Source: Clostridia bacterium | GTDB taxonomy: Bacteria; Bacillota; Clostridia; Oscillospirales; CAG-272 | Assembly: GCA_017466685.1 (NCBI GenBank) | Contig: JAFTTS010000110.1 | Location: forward strand, 1-32,055 | DNA length: 32,055 nt | Direction of reading: 5' to 3' | Part shown: piece by piece, positions 1 to 9,034 of the stretch | Position numbering within the stretch: position 1 is the first letter of the stretch | Layout: each line of letters begins with the position of its first letter | Made by a program: the position numbers and the translations under genes | The notes under the pieces: generated by a model | The model's input: the letters and a program-made list of their open reading frames with translations, nothing else | What the model was told of the DNA's origin: nothing | The model's database searches: none

Positions 1-5
1 ATCCT

Positions 6-50
6 GTCATTCCGACCAAGCGAAATTGCGGAGTGACGTCCCATTCCGCA
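6..50. repeat. REP-like palindromic element
   Basis: The heptamer CATTCCG occurs twice (8-14 and 42-48) and flanks its near-complement CGGAGTG (29-35), so the middle copy can pair with either side. Bases 6-14 and 29-37 form a 9-bp arm with one wobble; 28-36 and 42-50 form another. The sequence resembles the dispersed 'GTCATTCCG...' intergenic repeats seen in many bacterial genomes. That resemblance is from memory; no second copy lies in this window. Confidence 0.4.
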
Positions 51-64
51 GTTTCACCATATTT

Positions 65-141
65 GGAAGCATAGCTCAGCTGGTTAGAGTACTTGCTTGA
101 CATGCAAGGGGTCACTGGTTCGATTCCAGTTGTTTCCACCA
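65..141 (+). tRNA. tRNA-Val (anticodon GAC)
   Basis: This is a complete cloverleaf. The acceptor stem GGAAGCA pairs with TGTTTCC, the discriminator base is A138, and CCA is encoded at 139-141. The anticodon stem CTTGC/GCAAG closes the loop TTGACAT, giving anticodon GAC at 99-101, which reads GTC (Val). The T arm is ACTGG-TTCGATT-CCAGT. No promoter is clear in the 64 bases upstream, so it may belong to a tRNA operon that starts left of the window. Confidence 0.95.
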
Positions 142-147
142 CACGAA

Positions 148-179
148 AGCCATCGTTTATACGGTGGTTTTTTGTTTTC
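148..179 (+). terminator. Rho-independent terminator after tRNA-Val
   Basis: The arms AGCCATCG (148-155) and CGGTGGTT (162-169) form an 8-bp stem with two wobbles around a 6-base loop, followed by TTTTGTTTT. It lies 7 bases after the tRNA CCA end. Confidence 0.75.
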
Positions 180-221
180 TGTATATACTACGCAATGCAT
201 CCCACCACCAAACAAACACAT

Positions 222-268
222 AAAAAAGTCCGAACGCTCTCTTATCCTGAGAAACGCTCGGATTTTTC
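222..268. terminator. Bidirectional terminator between tRNA-Val and the AllA-family gene
   Basis: The arms TCCGAACG (229-236) and CGCTCGGA (255-262) form a stem extended inward by CTCTC/GAGAA-type pairing. There is an A-run on the left (222-227) and a T-run on the right (263-267), so it can work on both strands. Its main client is probably the minus-strand gene ending at 294. Confidence 0.7.
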
Positions 269-293
269 TATTCAAATTACAATTGACACCTCA

Positions 294-785
294 TTAAAGC
301 ACGATCTCAAACTGCTCCTCGGGCGCAAGGTCAACCACAGTACAATCGTTGGCATATGTACATTCGGGAAGAATTATCATCGCCGTAAGCTGATCCTTCG
401 TCGCCGGGAGCGGTGCGAGATGCCATATTGCCGCGTTCATTTTGACAAGCGTGTGCTTCGGTACAATAAACGCCTTGGCAAGCTCTGTTACGATCTTCCC
501 TGCAGACGCCGGCGCTACGTGAAGAATCATATCATCGTTAAGCGGAAGTATCATTTCCCATGTGGTCGTGTGATATTCCTGCTGGGTGATTATCATACGC
601 TCGGGCTTTTTCACGGTTATTGGAGAAAAACCAATTCTGTGATTACTGTCTGCGCATACGCGATCGGGATAGAACTTGTGAAGCTCACCGCAGAGTGCGT
701 ATCCGTCCGGTGACTCATAATTATAGAACTGTCCAAACGGTGCAAATGCCTCATGAGTAAGCGCAGTAGCCTTGATTGTTTTCAT
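294..785 (-). CDS. Ureidoglycolate lyase (AllA)-family protein
   Basis: This 163-residue protein resembles the AllA family of cupin-fold enzymes, which release urea from ureidoglycolate at the end of allantoin breakdown. The N-terminus MKTIKATALTHEAFAPFG and the central AIWHLAPLPA segment fit the family, and E. coli AllA has a similar length (about 160 residues). The ATG at 785 is chosen over an in-frame upstream start at 827 because GGAGG lies 7-8 bases before it and the upstream codons would overlap the promoter. The gene is monocistronic, with its own promoter (818-846) and terminator (222-268). No other allantoin or purine catabolic gene lies nearby, so the substrate is uncertain; clostridial members may act on another ureido compound. 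Family assignment is by sequence pattern recalled, not by search. Confidence 0.7.
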   Translation of the reverse strand: MKTIKATALTHEAFAPFGQFYNYESPDGYALCGELHKFYPDRVCADSNHRIGFSPITVKKPERMIITQQEYHTTTWEMILPLNDDMILHVAPASAGKIVTELAKAFIVPKHTLVKMNAAIWHLAPLPATKDQLTAMIILPECTYANDCTVVDLAPEEQFEIVL

Positions 786-817
786 GGTGTAAACCTCCGA
801 TAAATATTGTTGTTTAC

Positions 818-846
818 AGTATAACACAAATCCGAATATTTTTCAA
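818..846 (-). promoter_or_regulatory. SigA-type promoter for the AllA-family gene
   Basis: On the minus strand TTGAAA (846-841) is followed by a 17-base spacer and TATACT (823-818). The start codon is 33 bases further on, with GGAGG in front of it. Confidence 0.75.
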
Positions 847-860
847 GAGTTTTTTGTCAG

Positions 861-905
861 AATAAAAATAAAGCGACGGCCCCGTGTATCGATCACGAAG
901 CCGCC
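861..905 (-). terminator. Terminator of the secreted-protein operon
   Basis: Read on the minus strand, a 12-bp stem with three wobbles (905-894 with 886-875, 7-base loop) is followed by GCTTTATTTTTATTC. It sits about 40 bases after the stop codon of the gene ending at 947. Confidence 0.75.
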
Positions 906-946
906 ATTTTTCATGGAGAAAAATAAATTAAAATATATGAAATCGG

Positions 947-3262
947 TTAATGCACAGGGGCCTCAACCAGGATTTCCATATGTGAACACCAGAACTCCAC
1001 CGGAGAACTGATCTCGATGACCATATACGATTCGTCATGCGCCTCAACGGGGATCTCGTACATCATCACCTTATCCTCGGTGAAAGTACCGCTCTTAGTC
1101 GGCAGACAGTCACCAACTCCGACAAACTTACAAGGCTCCGAGTTTACATATACCGTCGGAGGATTCAGATAAGCCTCGGTCGAGCCTGAGATCATGAATG
1201 TGACCGTTGAGCCAACTGTGATGTCACCAACCGGAATTCTGAAAACCTGAGTTGTATCGGTATAAATTCTGCAAGGAAGGATCTGGTTTTTGTAATCCTT
1301 AACCCACGGTGCTTTTGTATCATTGAAGGTCGGGATAGCTCTGCGGTTCATTTCTATAACCTTATCGTACGAGCCGATAGTGTTAAGAACAAGCCAACGT
1401 CCTGTGTTATCTCTCATCGCGCTGTATCCCTTAAAATTACCGTCACGCGTGATGGAGATCTTGTCATCATCTTTAATAGGACCGTCCCAGTCTATCGCAG
1501 TATTGCTGTTGTAATAATAAATCTTGTCTGCACCCTGCGAATAAGCATTTGCCGCAATTCCTGCAACCATTTCGAGAGTCTGCGGACTTTCCTGTGCCGA
1601 GGAGATATCATGTCTTAAATATGTAACGTCAAGGCTTGCCGCAAGGGTAACACCGTGAGGCTCAAGGAGCGAATCCCAGAGTCTTATCGGAATATCGGTA
1701 TCGGTAACCTCAAATCTGCCGCCTGCGGTAACGTGGTCAATAATTCCCTCTGCAGCCCAGGTTACAACGTCCATACCAAGCTCATAGCAGGTCATCGGGT
1801 CAGACGGCACACGAACTGCGATCTTGATCTCATGACCGTACTTTTCCTCGTAAATCGCAACGACGTCCTCAACATCACGCATGAACTGATTGAGAATATC
1901 AAGTCCGTTATATTCGCCGCCGATATACCAAAGGAATGCCTCACGCTGGAAGTCAAGGTCAATACCGTAGCAATTGTAACGACTGAGCGACTCGTTTATA
2001 AGTGCAAGATAATGATCGCGCACCTCGGGATGTGTATAGTCGTAGATCTTATCCATGTAAGAAACATAGTTATGATGCTTAACACGGTAATACTGCGGAT
2101 TCTCATGGAAGAATTCGGACATAAGAACCGACACACCGATATTACGCTCATGAGCATCATTCATACGGTAAGAAATCCACGGATTGATTCCGATCTCCGG
2201 CAAAAGCTCACACCAGAGACCAACATAGTCAAGGCTGAGCTCTTCCCACAAATACTGTGCAGCCTTTGTTGCTCTGTTATCCGACCAGTCAACCTCAACT
2301 CCGGCTTCATCTTTCTGATAATATTTATCAAGATACGAAGTCCAGACAAGCGACGGATAGGTTGCAATTTCGTTACATACACAGATCATCATATCGGTAA
2401 CCTGCGAGCCCTCATACTGCATTACAAGGTCGATTATATCCTGAACGGAAACCGACTCGGGATCTGTACCGATACTGTAAAGAGTACCGTCCGCGTCATT
2501 ATTGAGCATGATACCGTTTACCTTGTACTTGCTCTCGTCAGCATCCTCCCAATCGGAGTAACCTGCAATTTTATAGGTCTGTTCGAGAACTGCTTCATGA
2601 TCCATTTCCTGTATGCCGTAGATTGAGGGATTTGTGTAACCCTCGGGAATGGAGTCAATCTTCACCATTGAAAATTCATCCATGCAGAAATCCTGGATAT
2701 ACTGTGCATGACCTGCACCGCAGATGTTGATCTTCTTCATGGTATCGGGAACTTCAAGGTAATATTCAACCTTAACCCAATCGTTGCCGCAGTTTATGTA
2801 AATCTCTTTTTGATTGATCTGATTGCCGAAGTCGTCGACAAACTCAAGACGCAGACTGGTTACCTCACCCTCGTAATAGGTACGGAAATAACCTGTAAAC
2901 TTATATGTTCCTGCCGTATAGGTAAAGAGCGGTGTATACTCGTAGCCAAAATAGTTCAGCACGCGGTCTGTTGCACGAAGATAACCGCCGTTTTCATCAT
3001 AACGCCATTCAAGTCTCATACGCGGAACGGTATGATGGCTGTAAGGCGCCCAGTTGATAACACAGTCAGCCACATCGAACGAGCTTAATGGCAGACGGTT
3101 ACCCTTGACAGATTGTGCCGGAATAGAAAGCGTATCGGCAACTGCTCTCTCCTCAAGCTCACCGCTGACACCGGTCACCAGCTTTGCACTCACGGCAGAG
3201 GCAAGAGCCTGCACCGCAAGTACTGCTGTGAGAAGTACTGAAATAAGTTTTGTCTTTTTCAT
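947..3262 (-). CDS. Secreted glycosidase-like TIM-barrel protein with N-terminal binding module
   Basis: This 771-residue protein has a clear signal peptide (MKKTKLISVLLTAVLAVQAL, cleavage near ASAVSA). Residues about 55-200 form a beta-sandwich module like CBM4/9-type carbohydrate-binding domains; its closing motif AQYIQDFCMDEF matches AEYIQDFDIDNF in the partner protein upstream. Residues about 260-620 look like a TIM barrel of the glycoside-hydrolase-like kind. Barrel-strand ends include GINPWISYRMNDAH, GIDLDFQRE (D435, D437, E441), IKIAVRVPSD and GADKIYYYN, and the acidic cluster at 435-441 is the best candidate for the active site. A further beta-rich region closes the C-terminus. The gene lies 17 bases after the 1772-residue partner gene with its own AAGGAG site, so the two are probably co-transcribed. 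I cannot assign a named GH family. Confidence 0.6.
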   Translation of the reverse strand: MKKTKLISVLLTAVLAVQALASAVSAKLVTGVSGELEERAVADTLSIPAQSVKGNRLPLSSFDVADCVINWAPYSHHTVPRMRLEWRYDENGGYLRATDRVLNYFGYEYTPLFTYTAGTYKFTGYFRTYYEGEVTSLRLEFVDDFGNQINQKEIYINCGNDWVKVEYYLEVPDTMKKINICGAGHAQYIQDFCMDEFSMVKIDSIPEGYTNPSIYGIQEMDHEAVLEQTYKIAGYSDWEDADESKYKVNGIMLNNDADGTLYSIGTDPESVSVQDIIDLVMQYEGSQVTDMMICVCNEIATYPSLVWTSYLDKYYQKDEAGVEVDWSDNRATKAAQYLWEELSLDYVGLWCELLPEIGINPWISYRMNDAHERNIGVSVLMSEFFHENPQYYRVKHHNYVSYMDKIYDYTHPEVRDHYLALINESLSRYNCYGIDLDFQREAFLWYIGGEYNGLDILNQFMRDVEDVVAIYEEKYGHEIKIAVRVPSDPMTCYELGMDVVTWAAEGIIDHVTAGGRFEVTDTDIPIRLWDSLLEPHGVTLAASLDVTYLRHDISSAQESPQTLEMVAGIAANAYSQGADKIYYYNSNTAIDWDGPIKDDDKISITRDGNFKGYSAMRDNTGRWLVLNTIGSYDKVIEMNRRAIPTFNDTKAPWVKDYKNQILPCRIYTDTTQVFRIPVGDITVGSTVTFMISGSTEAYLNPPTVYVNSEPCKFVGVGDCLPTKSGTFTEDKVMMYEIPVEAHDESYMVIEISSPVEFWCSHMEILVEAPVH

Positions 3263-3279
3263 GTTTTTCTCCTTTTCTA

Positions 3280-6200
3280 TCAGTGAACGACCTCAACTAT
3301 GAGGTTATCGATATCAAAATCCTGGATATCCTCTGCATACGGACCGCCGCAGATACCGAACTTCAGCATACCGTCATATCCCGAGGTGTATGTCGCCTCA
3401 ACATGAGTCCATTCATTGGTAATCTCATACTGATAACCGTTCTGCGTGGTGGATTCTGCTCTGACAGGAACATCAATAATTCCGGAATCGGCAACGCGTA
3501 CATTTATACGGTGTACAGATGTTTCACCCGGATTTGATGTGCGAACATCGTAAGCGATTCTGATGCTCTGTCCCTTTTCAAGGGTGATACCCGTTGTCAG
3601 AATAATACTCTGATAGTTACGTGTACGCTCGGTGTTGCGAAGGAATCCGTTACCGTCCTCAACAACGTGCAATATCTTACCTGCACCGGAAGCCGGAGTC
3701 CATTTTGCGGTTGCCATCAGCGGATCCTCGAAGTCACCGTCGTTGTATTCGCCGAGATGTAAGCCGTAATTGAGTCTGATGATCTTGAAGTTGTCAATAT
3801 CGAAATCCTGGATATACTCTGCATACGGACCGCCACAGATACCGAAGCGGAAATCACCGGTTACGGTTGCGACAAATACGGTTTCAACATGCTTCCATTC
3901 ATTGTCAACATCAATATGCTGCGGATGAGAATCGGAAGCACCAACGCTGAATGCCATATCAACAAGCTCGTTGCTGTCTCCCTCATAGTAATGTGCACGT
4001 GCGATCGTCGTTTCACCCGGATTGGATGTACGTATATCGAATGTTACTCTGTAAGCAACACCTGCGATTACACCCTCGGGGAGCGTATAGTAAAGACTTG
4101 TAAAGTTCTTTGTACGTTTTGTGCTGCGCATGAAGGTATTACCGTCCTCGGTAACTCTGTCGATAACGCCTGCACCACTTTGAGGCTTCCAGTTGTTAAG
4201 GCTCGATTCGCCCTCAAAATCGCCGTCTGTATCAAGCTCGAGATCGTAGGGATTTGCAGCCTGGTCGGTGACTGTGAGATTTCTCATATCGTAATCCTGA
4301 GTATACCAAGCAACAGGACCGCCCTTGACCGTAAATTCAAGAGGAGTCTTTTCGTCAAGCTCGAATGTAACTTCAACCTTTTTCCATTCGTTCGTTACCG
4401 TGAAGAGGAGAAGCTGTCCGCCGACGTATACGCGAAGAACTGTGGTTTCACCCTCGTTTGCGGCACGGAATTCACCCGAGAAGGTGTAAACGCCCGAACG
4501 AAGTGCAACATTCGGCGAATATGTGAAGCCAACTCTGTTATCGACGATATCTCTTGCCGAACCGATAACAGCACCATCGTCATCGTATCTGAACGAAAGT
4601 GACTGATCGCCGTAGCTCCAGTTCGACTTGCGGATAACCTGCGATACAGTAACGAGATTACCCTCTGTCGGAGCAACAGGCATTTCGTTAAGCGGAAGCT
4701 CAACTCTGACTCCGCCGTAATCTCTGATGGGAGGACGTCCCTCATTGTATGCCTTCTTGATCATGAGAAGCGTCATGATCGTACCGATATTGATATCATA
4801 GAGTTCAACATAGTATTCGGTTTGGTTAATGGTAACATTTGCGAACTCAAGATCCATATCACCGTCAAGCATGAACATAAGATCGCTGACATTAAGACCG
4901 TCAACCTTTGTGTCAATAACGAAGGTGACATTCTTCCAGACGTTCGAAAGTGTTTTGCTCTCGGAGTCGTTGATTGTCATAAGCTGTGCACCGTTTATCG
5001 ATGCAAAAAGTGCTGCAGCATCGTCGTTACTGCCGTTGATACGGAAATCACCGCTTACGTGGTAAATTCCTGCTTCAAGCGTATCACCGGAAGCAGACTT
5101 AACGGCTGTGTTTACTCCGGGAACACCCTCTGCGCGATAATATTCCGGAATGCAAACACGTCTTTCAAAGCTTGCGGAATTGATATACAGCTTGTCGGTA
5201 TACCAGTTGGTAAGAGAAACCTCGCTGTCATCGATGATAACCTCATTTGTGTCGCATACTGTAAGCGAGAGTCCGCCGATCTCGATAGGATTCTTAAGAG
5301 CGTGGAAGCGGATACCTCTGTTGGCAATATTACGGACACCGCCGTCTACGGTAAAGGTTATGGTGTAATTCTGCCATTCGTTTGAAAGAAGAAGCTTACC
5401 CTTTTCTTCTGCTCCGCCTTCTATTGATAAAACATTAATATGACCTATTGTATCATCACCCGTCGCACCGAGCTTCGAGAGAATAAACTCAGACGAAAAT
5501 TCAGTACCGAGAGTGAGAATTATATTGTCGAGTTCCTCGGTTGCAGAACGGATGGAGAAACTTAACTTGTATGTATCGCCGTCATCGTTTGTGATTGCAT
5601 CTGTAAGCGCATTACTGCGATAACCGAAGCCGTAAGAATTTTTACCGTTATTCGTGCTGTCAACAACATAAAGATATGAAGAAAATTCAACGCTTTCGGA
5701 AACGGAAACAACCGGACCACCATCGGCAGTTGTCCACTCGGTGATATCATAATCTGCCAATTTCTTAATGGCGAGGTCTGTGAACTCAAGGGTATACGGA
5801 GCGTCAAGTGCAATAATGATATCGGAAAGCTTGGTTGCGGATTTGAGTCTGACGGTAAGAGTGCTGACTGACCAATCCGATGTAAGAGCAACAGGCTCAC
5901 TCGTTTCACCGTTTGCCGATGCAGTGAGATTTGCCGCAGTACCGGCACGGAAATTACCGCTTATCTCGTAAATGCCCATCGAAAGCACATCATCGAGACC
6001 GGATTTAACAGCAGTATTTGCGCCGCTAATTGATTCTGCACGGTAGTAATCCGCGATAAAGGGCTTAACTTCAAGGCTTGCCGAGTTGATATATACCTTA
6101 TCTGTATACCAATTGTCGATGTCTACATCCTTGTCGTCAATGATAACCTCGGAGGTATCGGTTCTGGTAAGTGACAGTCCGCCAACCTCGAAGGGAATTT

Positions 6201-8598
6201 TCAGACCGTGGAAACGAATACCCTTTCCTGCGATATCTCTGACGTCACCGTCAAGCTCGAATTTGATCGTGTACTTCTGCCATTCGGTGCTCGGAGCAAG
6301 GAACTGCGAGCCGTACTGATTGAATGCAGTGTCACCGTCAATGGAGGTTACCTTCACCGAGTCATCGCCGCCAACTGCGCTGAGGATATACTCGGAAGAA
6401 TACTCTGAACCGAGAGTAACAGTTACATTATTAAGTTCACCCTCGTAGCCTGCCTCGGGATTGAAACGCAGCCACATCGTAAGCTCATATGTTCCCTTGC
6501 CGGTTGTAACTGCATTTGTAAGTGCATCACTGCGATAACCGAAGCCGTATGAAGCTTTGCCGTTATCTGCGTTGTCGATGGCATGGATATAGCCTGTGAA
6601 CTCTGCCTTTTCGCTTATTTTAACGGTAGGCTCATCATTTAAGTGTCTGTAATCTGCCGAATAATCCTGAACCTTTGTGAGTGTGATATCAACAAAATCA
6701 AAGCAGAACGAGCCGTCAAGTGCAAACTTGATATCAGAAATCGGAACTTCCTTTTTAATTTGAACCATAAGCTTTTGATTCGACCAGACTGTATTAATAT
6801 CAACAGCCGAGCACGCCACGTTTCCGACCGAAACCGTAAGCTTTGCATCTGAGCTCGAACGGAATTTACCGGTCAGCTCATAAACACCTATCGGGAGAGT
6901 TGCGTCCGAGCCGGGCTTTATAACGGTATCCTCACCGTCTATAGCCTCTGCACGGTAATATTCGTTTATAACGGGACGGGTTTCAAATCTTGCGGAATCG
7001 ATATAAACCTTATCGGTATACCATTCGCCGTCAATACCGTCACCGATGATAACAGCCTCATTACCTGCATCGATTCTCTTGAGTGAAAGAGCCGCAACGT
7101 CGATCGGGTTCTTCATCAAATGGAATCTGACACCTCTGTCGGCAATATTACGAACACCGCCGTCGATTGTGAATGTGATAATATACTTCTGCCATTCACT
7201 TGACAGTGCAAGCTTGCCGCCGGATACAGTACCGCCCTCTATAGAGGAAACACTGACCGAACCAATTCCGCTATCGCCCGAAGTGCCAACCTTTGTGAGA
7301 ATAAATTCAGAGGAAAATTCACTTCCGAGAGTAAGAACGATATTATCAAGAGCCGCAGTTGCACTCTTTGCATAGAATGAAAGCTCATATGTACCGCCGT
7401 CACCGTTTGTGATAGCGTTTGTAAGTGTATTGCTGCGATAACCGAAGCCAAATACCGCGCTATTTGAATTATCATCATTGCTTACAGCATTAAGATATGT
7501 TGTGAACGTAAGCTTTTCATTCACAAGGGAAACAGGAGAATCGTCAAGATACTGATAATCCGAGGTGAAATCTACGGTCTTTTCAAAAGTAATGTCTGTG
7601 AAATCAACGGTGCACGAACCGTCAAATGTAAACTTAATATCCGAATACTTTGTATCCTTTGTAAGCTTGAGAGTAAGCTTGGTTTTCGCCCAGCTTGTTG
7701 TAACGTCAACCGCCTCGCTGTATTCTTCTCCGGCAGAAGCGGTAAGCTTTACAGGTGTATTGGCACAAAGCTCTGTACTGATAGAATAAATACCCATCGG
7801 GAGAATCTCATCGGAGTCGATTCCAATAACAGTGTTCTCACCCGAAACTGCCTCGACGCTGTAATATTCCGAAACATACGGAAGGGTTTCGAGGTTTGCG
7901 GAATTGATATAAAGCTTGTCCGTATACCATTCACCGGCAATTCCGTCACCAACGATCAGCGCTTCGTTGCCTGCGTCGATTCTCTTGAGTGAAAGATTCG
8001 CAATGTCGATCGGATTCTTCATCATATGGAATCTGATACCTCTGCTTGCGATATTACGAACGCTGCCATCAAGTGTAAACGTGATCGTATACTTCTGCCA
8101 TTCGGTTGAAAGTGCAAGCTTATTGCCCGAAGTCTCACCGCCCTCAACAGCAGAAACAACGGTGTAACCCAAGCCGGCATCACCCGATGAGCCAACCTTT
8201 GTGAGAATAAATTCAGAGGAATATTCGCTTCCGAGAGTAAGAACGATATTGTCAAGAGCCGCAGTTGCACTTCTTGCATAAAAGCTCAGTTCAAATTCAC
8301 CGCCGTCACCGCTTTCAATCGCACTTGTAAGTGCCGTACTGCGGTAACCGAAGCCAAATACTGTTTTATTATTGTTGGCTGCATCTGTTGCGTGCAGATA
8401 AGAGCTGAAAGCAACGCCCTCGTCAACCTTGACGGCAGAATCACCCTTCTGATTCACATATGCTTTGCCGTCTTCCGTAAGGCTCCCTTGACTCTCAGTA
8501 TCGTATACCGCTTCACCCTCGGCGGAAATACCGAGCGGAAAAGAAGAACACATAAGCGACGACACAAGAAGCCATGACATTAACCGCTTCATTTTCAT
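3280..8598 (-). CDS. Giant secreted multi-module (CBM-like) protein
   Basis: This 1772-residue protein starts with a signal peptide (cleavage near SFPLGISAEG). Four repeats of about 300-310 residues begin near residues 60, 360, 665 and 975. Each joins one larger sandwich (YELSFYARSATAALDNIVLT, WQKYTITF, GIRFH) to a smaller one, with the linker motif EWYTDKLYINSA or variants. Three CBM4/9-like modules follow near 1325-1455, 1458-1615 and 1619-1772; the last two start with DFE and end with YIQDFDIDN or DIQDFDIDN. I see no catalytic domain, LPXTG motif, S-layer domain or dockerin, so glycan binding or scaffolding is inferred. The ATG at 8598 follows GGGAGG at normal spacing and a strong promoter. 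It is the first gene of a two-gene operon with the TIM-barrel protein downstream. Confidence 0.7.
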   Translation of the reverse strand: MKMKRLMSWLLVSSLMCSSFPLGISAEGEAVYDTESQGSLTEDGKAYVNQKGDSAVKVDEGVAFSSYLHATDAANNNKTVFGFGYRSTALTSAIESGDGGEFELSFYARSATAALDNIVLTLGSEYSSEFILTKVGSSGDAGLGYTVVSAVEGGETSGNKLALSTEWQKYTITFTLDGSVRNIASRGIRFHMMKNPIDIANLSLKRIDAGNEALIVGDGIAGEWYTDKLYINSANLETLPYVSEYYSVEAVSGENTVIGIDSDEILPMGIYSISTELCANTPVKLTASAGEEYSEAVDVTTSWAKTKLTLKLTKDTKYSDIKFTFDGSCTVDFTDITFEKTVDFTSDYQYLDDSPVSLVNEKLTFTTYLNAVSNDDNSNSAVFGFGYRSNTLTNAITNGDGGTYELSFYAKSATAALDNIVLTLGSEFSSEFILTKVGTSGDSGIGSVSVSSIEGGTVSGGKLALSSEWQKYIITFTIDGGVRNIADRGVRFHLMKNPIDVAALSLKRIDAGNEAVIIGDGIDGEWYTDKVYIDSARFETRPVINEYYRAEAIDGEDTVIKPGSDATLPIGVYELTGKFRSSSDAKLTVSVGNVACSAVDINTVWSNQKLMVQIKKEVPISDIKFALDGSFCFDFVDITLTKVQDYSADYRHLNDEPTVKISEKAEFTGYIHAIDNADNGKASYGFGYRSDALTNAVTTGKGTYELTMWLRFNPEAGYEGELNNVTVTLGSEYSSEYILSAVGGDDSVKVTSIDGDTAFNQYGSQFLAPSTEWQKYTIKFELDGDVRDIAGKGIRFHGLKIPFEVGGLSLTRTDTSEVIIDDKDVDIDNWYTDKVYINSASLEVKPFIADYYRAESISGANTAVKSGLDDVLSMGIYEISGNFRAGTAANLTASANGETSEPVALTSDWSVSTLTVRLKSATKLSDIIIALDAPYTLEFTDLAIKKLADYDITEWTTADGGPVVSVSESVEFSSYLYVVDSTNNGKNSYGFGYRSNALTDAITNDDGDTYKLSFSIRSATEELDNIILTLGTEFSSEFILSKLGATGDDTIGHINVLSIEGGAEEKGKLLLSNEWQNYTITFTVDGGVRNIANRGIRFHALKNPIEIGGLSLTVCDTNEVIIDDSEVSLTNWYTDKLYINSASFERRVCIPEYYRAEGVPGVNTAVKSASGDTLEAGIYHVSGDFRINGSNDDAAALFASINGAQLMTINDSESKTLSNVWKNVTFVIDTKVDGLNVSDLMFMLDGDMDLEFANVTINQTEYYVELYDINIGTIMTLLMIKKAYNEGRPPIRDYGGVRVELPLNEMPVAPTEGNLVTVSQVIRKSNWSYGDQSLSFRYDDDGAVIGSARDIVDNRVGFTYSPNVALRSGVYTFSGEFRAANEGETTVLRVYVGGQLLLFTVTNEWKKVEVTFELDEKTPLEFTVKGGPVAWYTQDYDMRNLTVTDQAANPYDLELDTDGDFEGESSLNNWKPQSGAGVIDRVTEDGNTFMRSTKRTKNFTSLYYTLPEGVIAGVAYRVTFDIRTSNPGETTIARAHYYEGDSNELVDMAFSVGASDSHPQHIDVDNEWKHVETVFVATVTGDFRFGICGGPYAEYIQDFDIDNFKIIRLNYGLHLGEYNDGDFEDPLMATAKWTPASGAGKILHVVEDGNGFLRNTERTRNYQSIILTTGITLEKGQSIRIAYDVRTSNPGETSVHRINVRVADSGIIDVPVRAESTTQNGYQYEITNEWTHVEATYTSGYDGMLKFGICGGPYAEDIQDFDIDNLIVEVVH
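4790..8440 (-). repeat. Four tandem ~900-bp coding repeats
   Basis: Four successive in-frame units of about 900-930 bases lie inside the giant secreted-protein gene. Units 1 and 2 are still very similar at DNA level: the stretch at 7285-7364 matches 8191-8270 with only a few changes, at a period of 906 bases (302 residues). Units 3 and 4 are more diverged but keep the FGFGYRS/YGFGYRS, GIRFH and WYTDK motifs. Confidence 0.85.
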
Positions 8599-8657
8599 AA
8601 AACTATTCCTCCCTAAATGTTAAATATGTTACACAATTTATTAAATATAGTAATTAT

Positions 8658-8686
8658 ATTATACGATTATCAAGACAAACAAGCAA
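8658..8686 (-). promoter_or_regulatory. SigA-type promoter for the secreted-protein operon
   Basis: On the minus strand TTGCTT (8686-8681), a 17-base spacer and a perfect TATAAT (8663-8658) lie about 60 bases before the start codon at 8598. Confidence 0.75.
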
Positions 8687-8995
8687 GACATTTTATATAC
8701 AATTTCGGACAAAACCGAGTTTATAACGATATTTTCAATTGCCGCGATAAAACCAGCCCAGCTGAAATTAACATCGCTTTAATTATATCATAAATATCAT
8801 AATAAAAATAGCAAATTGTTCTTGAAATTTTGCACTATCTTCCCGTTTTGGACAATTATTATAAATAACGATAAAAGATGCAATATTTCGTTACAATAAT
8901 TATATCACAATCAAGAGGTTATTTTATAGTGTCAATATTCCCAATAAACAGGATTTTTTTCAGAAAGTCAAAGATAATAACCCCTCAAAGCAAAG
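8687..8995. other. AT-rich intergenic stretch, no gene seen
   Basis: Between the operon promoter and the terminator of the next gene lies an AT-rich region without a plausible reading frame or ribosome site. A weak imperfect inverted repeat (GAGG-TTATT near 8915 against AATAACCCCTC near 8976) is present. I see no RNA motif I can name. Confidence 0.5.
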
Positions 8996-9024
8996 AAAAA
9001 GCACCTTTTTACGGGTACTTTTTT
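8996..9024 (-). terminator. Terminator of GH3 gene copy 2
   Basis: On the minus strand AAAAAGTACC (9023-9014) pairs with GGTGCTTTTT (9005-8996). The one non-Watson-Crick pair is a G-U only in the minus-strand RNA and a C-A mismatch on the other strand, which fixes the direction. Confidence 0.75.
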
Positions 9025-9034
9025 CTATGTATTA

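Noticed and set aside
93..713. Plus-strand frame of 206 codons over tRNA-Val and the AllA-family gene
   Set aside because: It would start inside the tRNA and run antisense through a well-supported gene.
1655..2626. Long plus-strand reading frame (323 codons) opposite the 771-residue secreted protein
   Set aside because: It lies fully antisense to a gene with signal peptide, ribosome site and operon context; no ribosome site or recognisable domain on the plus strand.
8910..8990. Imperfect inverted repeat GAGG-TTATT / AATAACCCCTC
   Set aside because: Arms need a bulge, the loop is about 50 bases and there is no associated feature; likely chance in AT-rich DNA.
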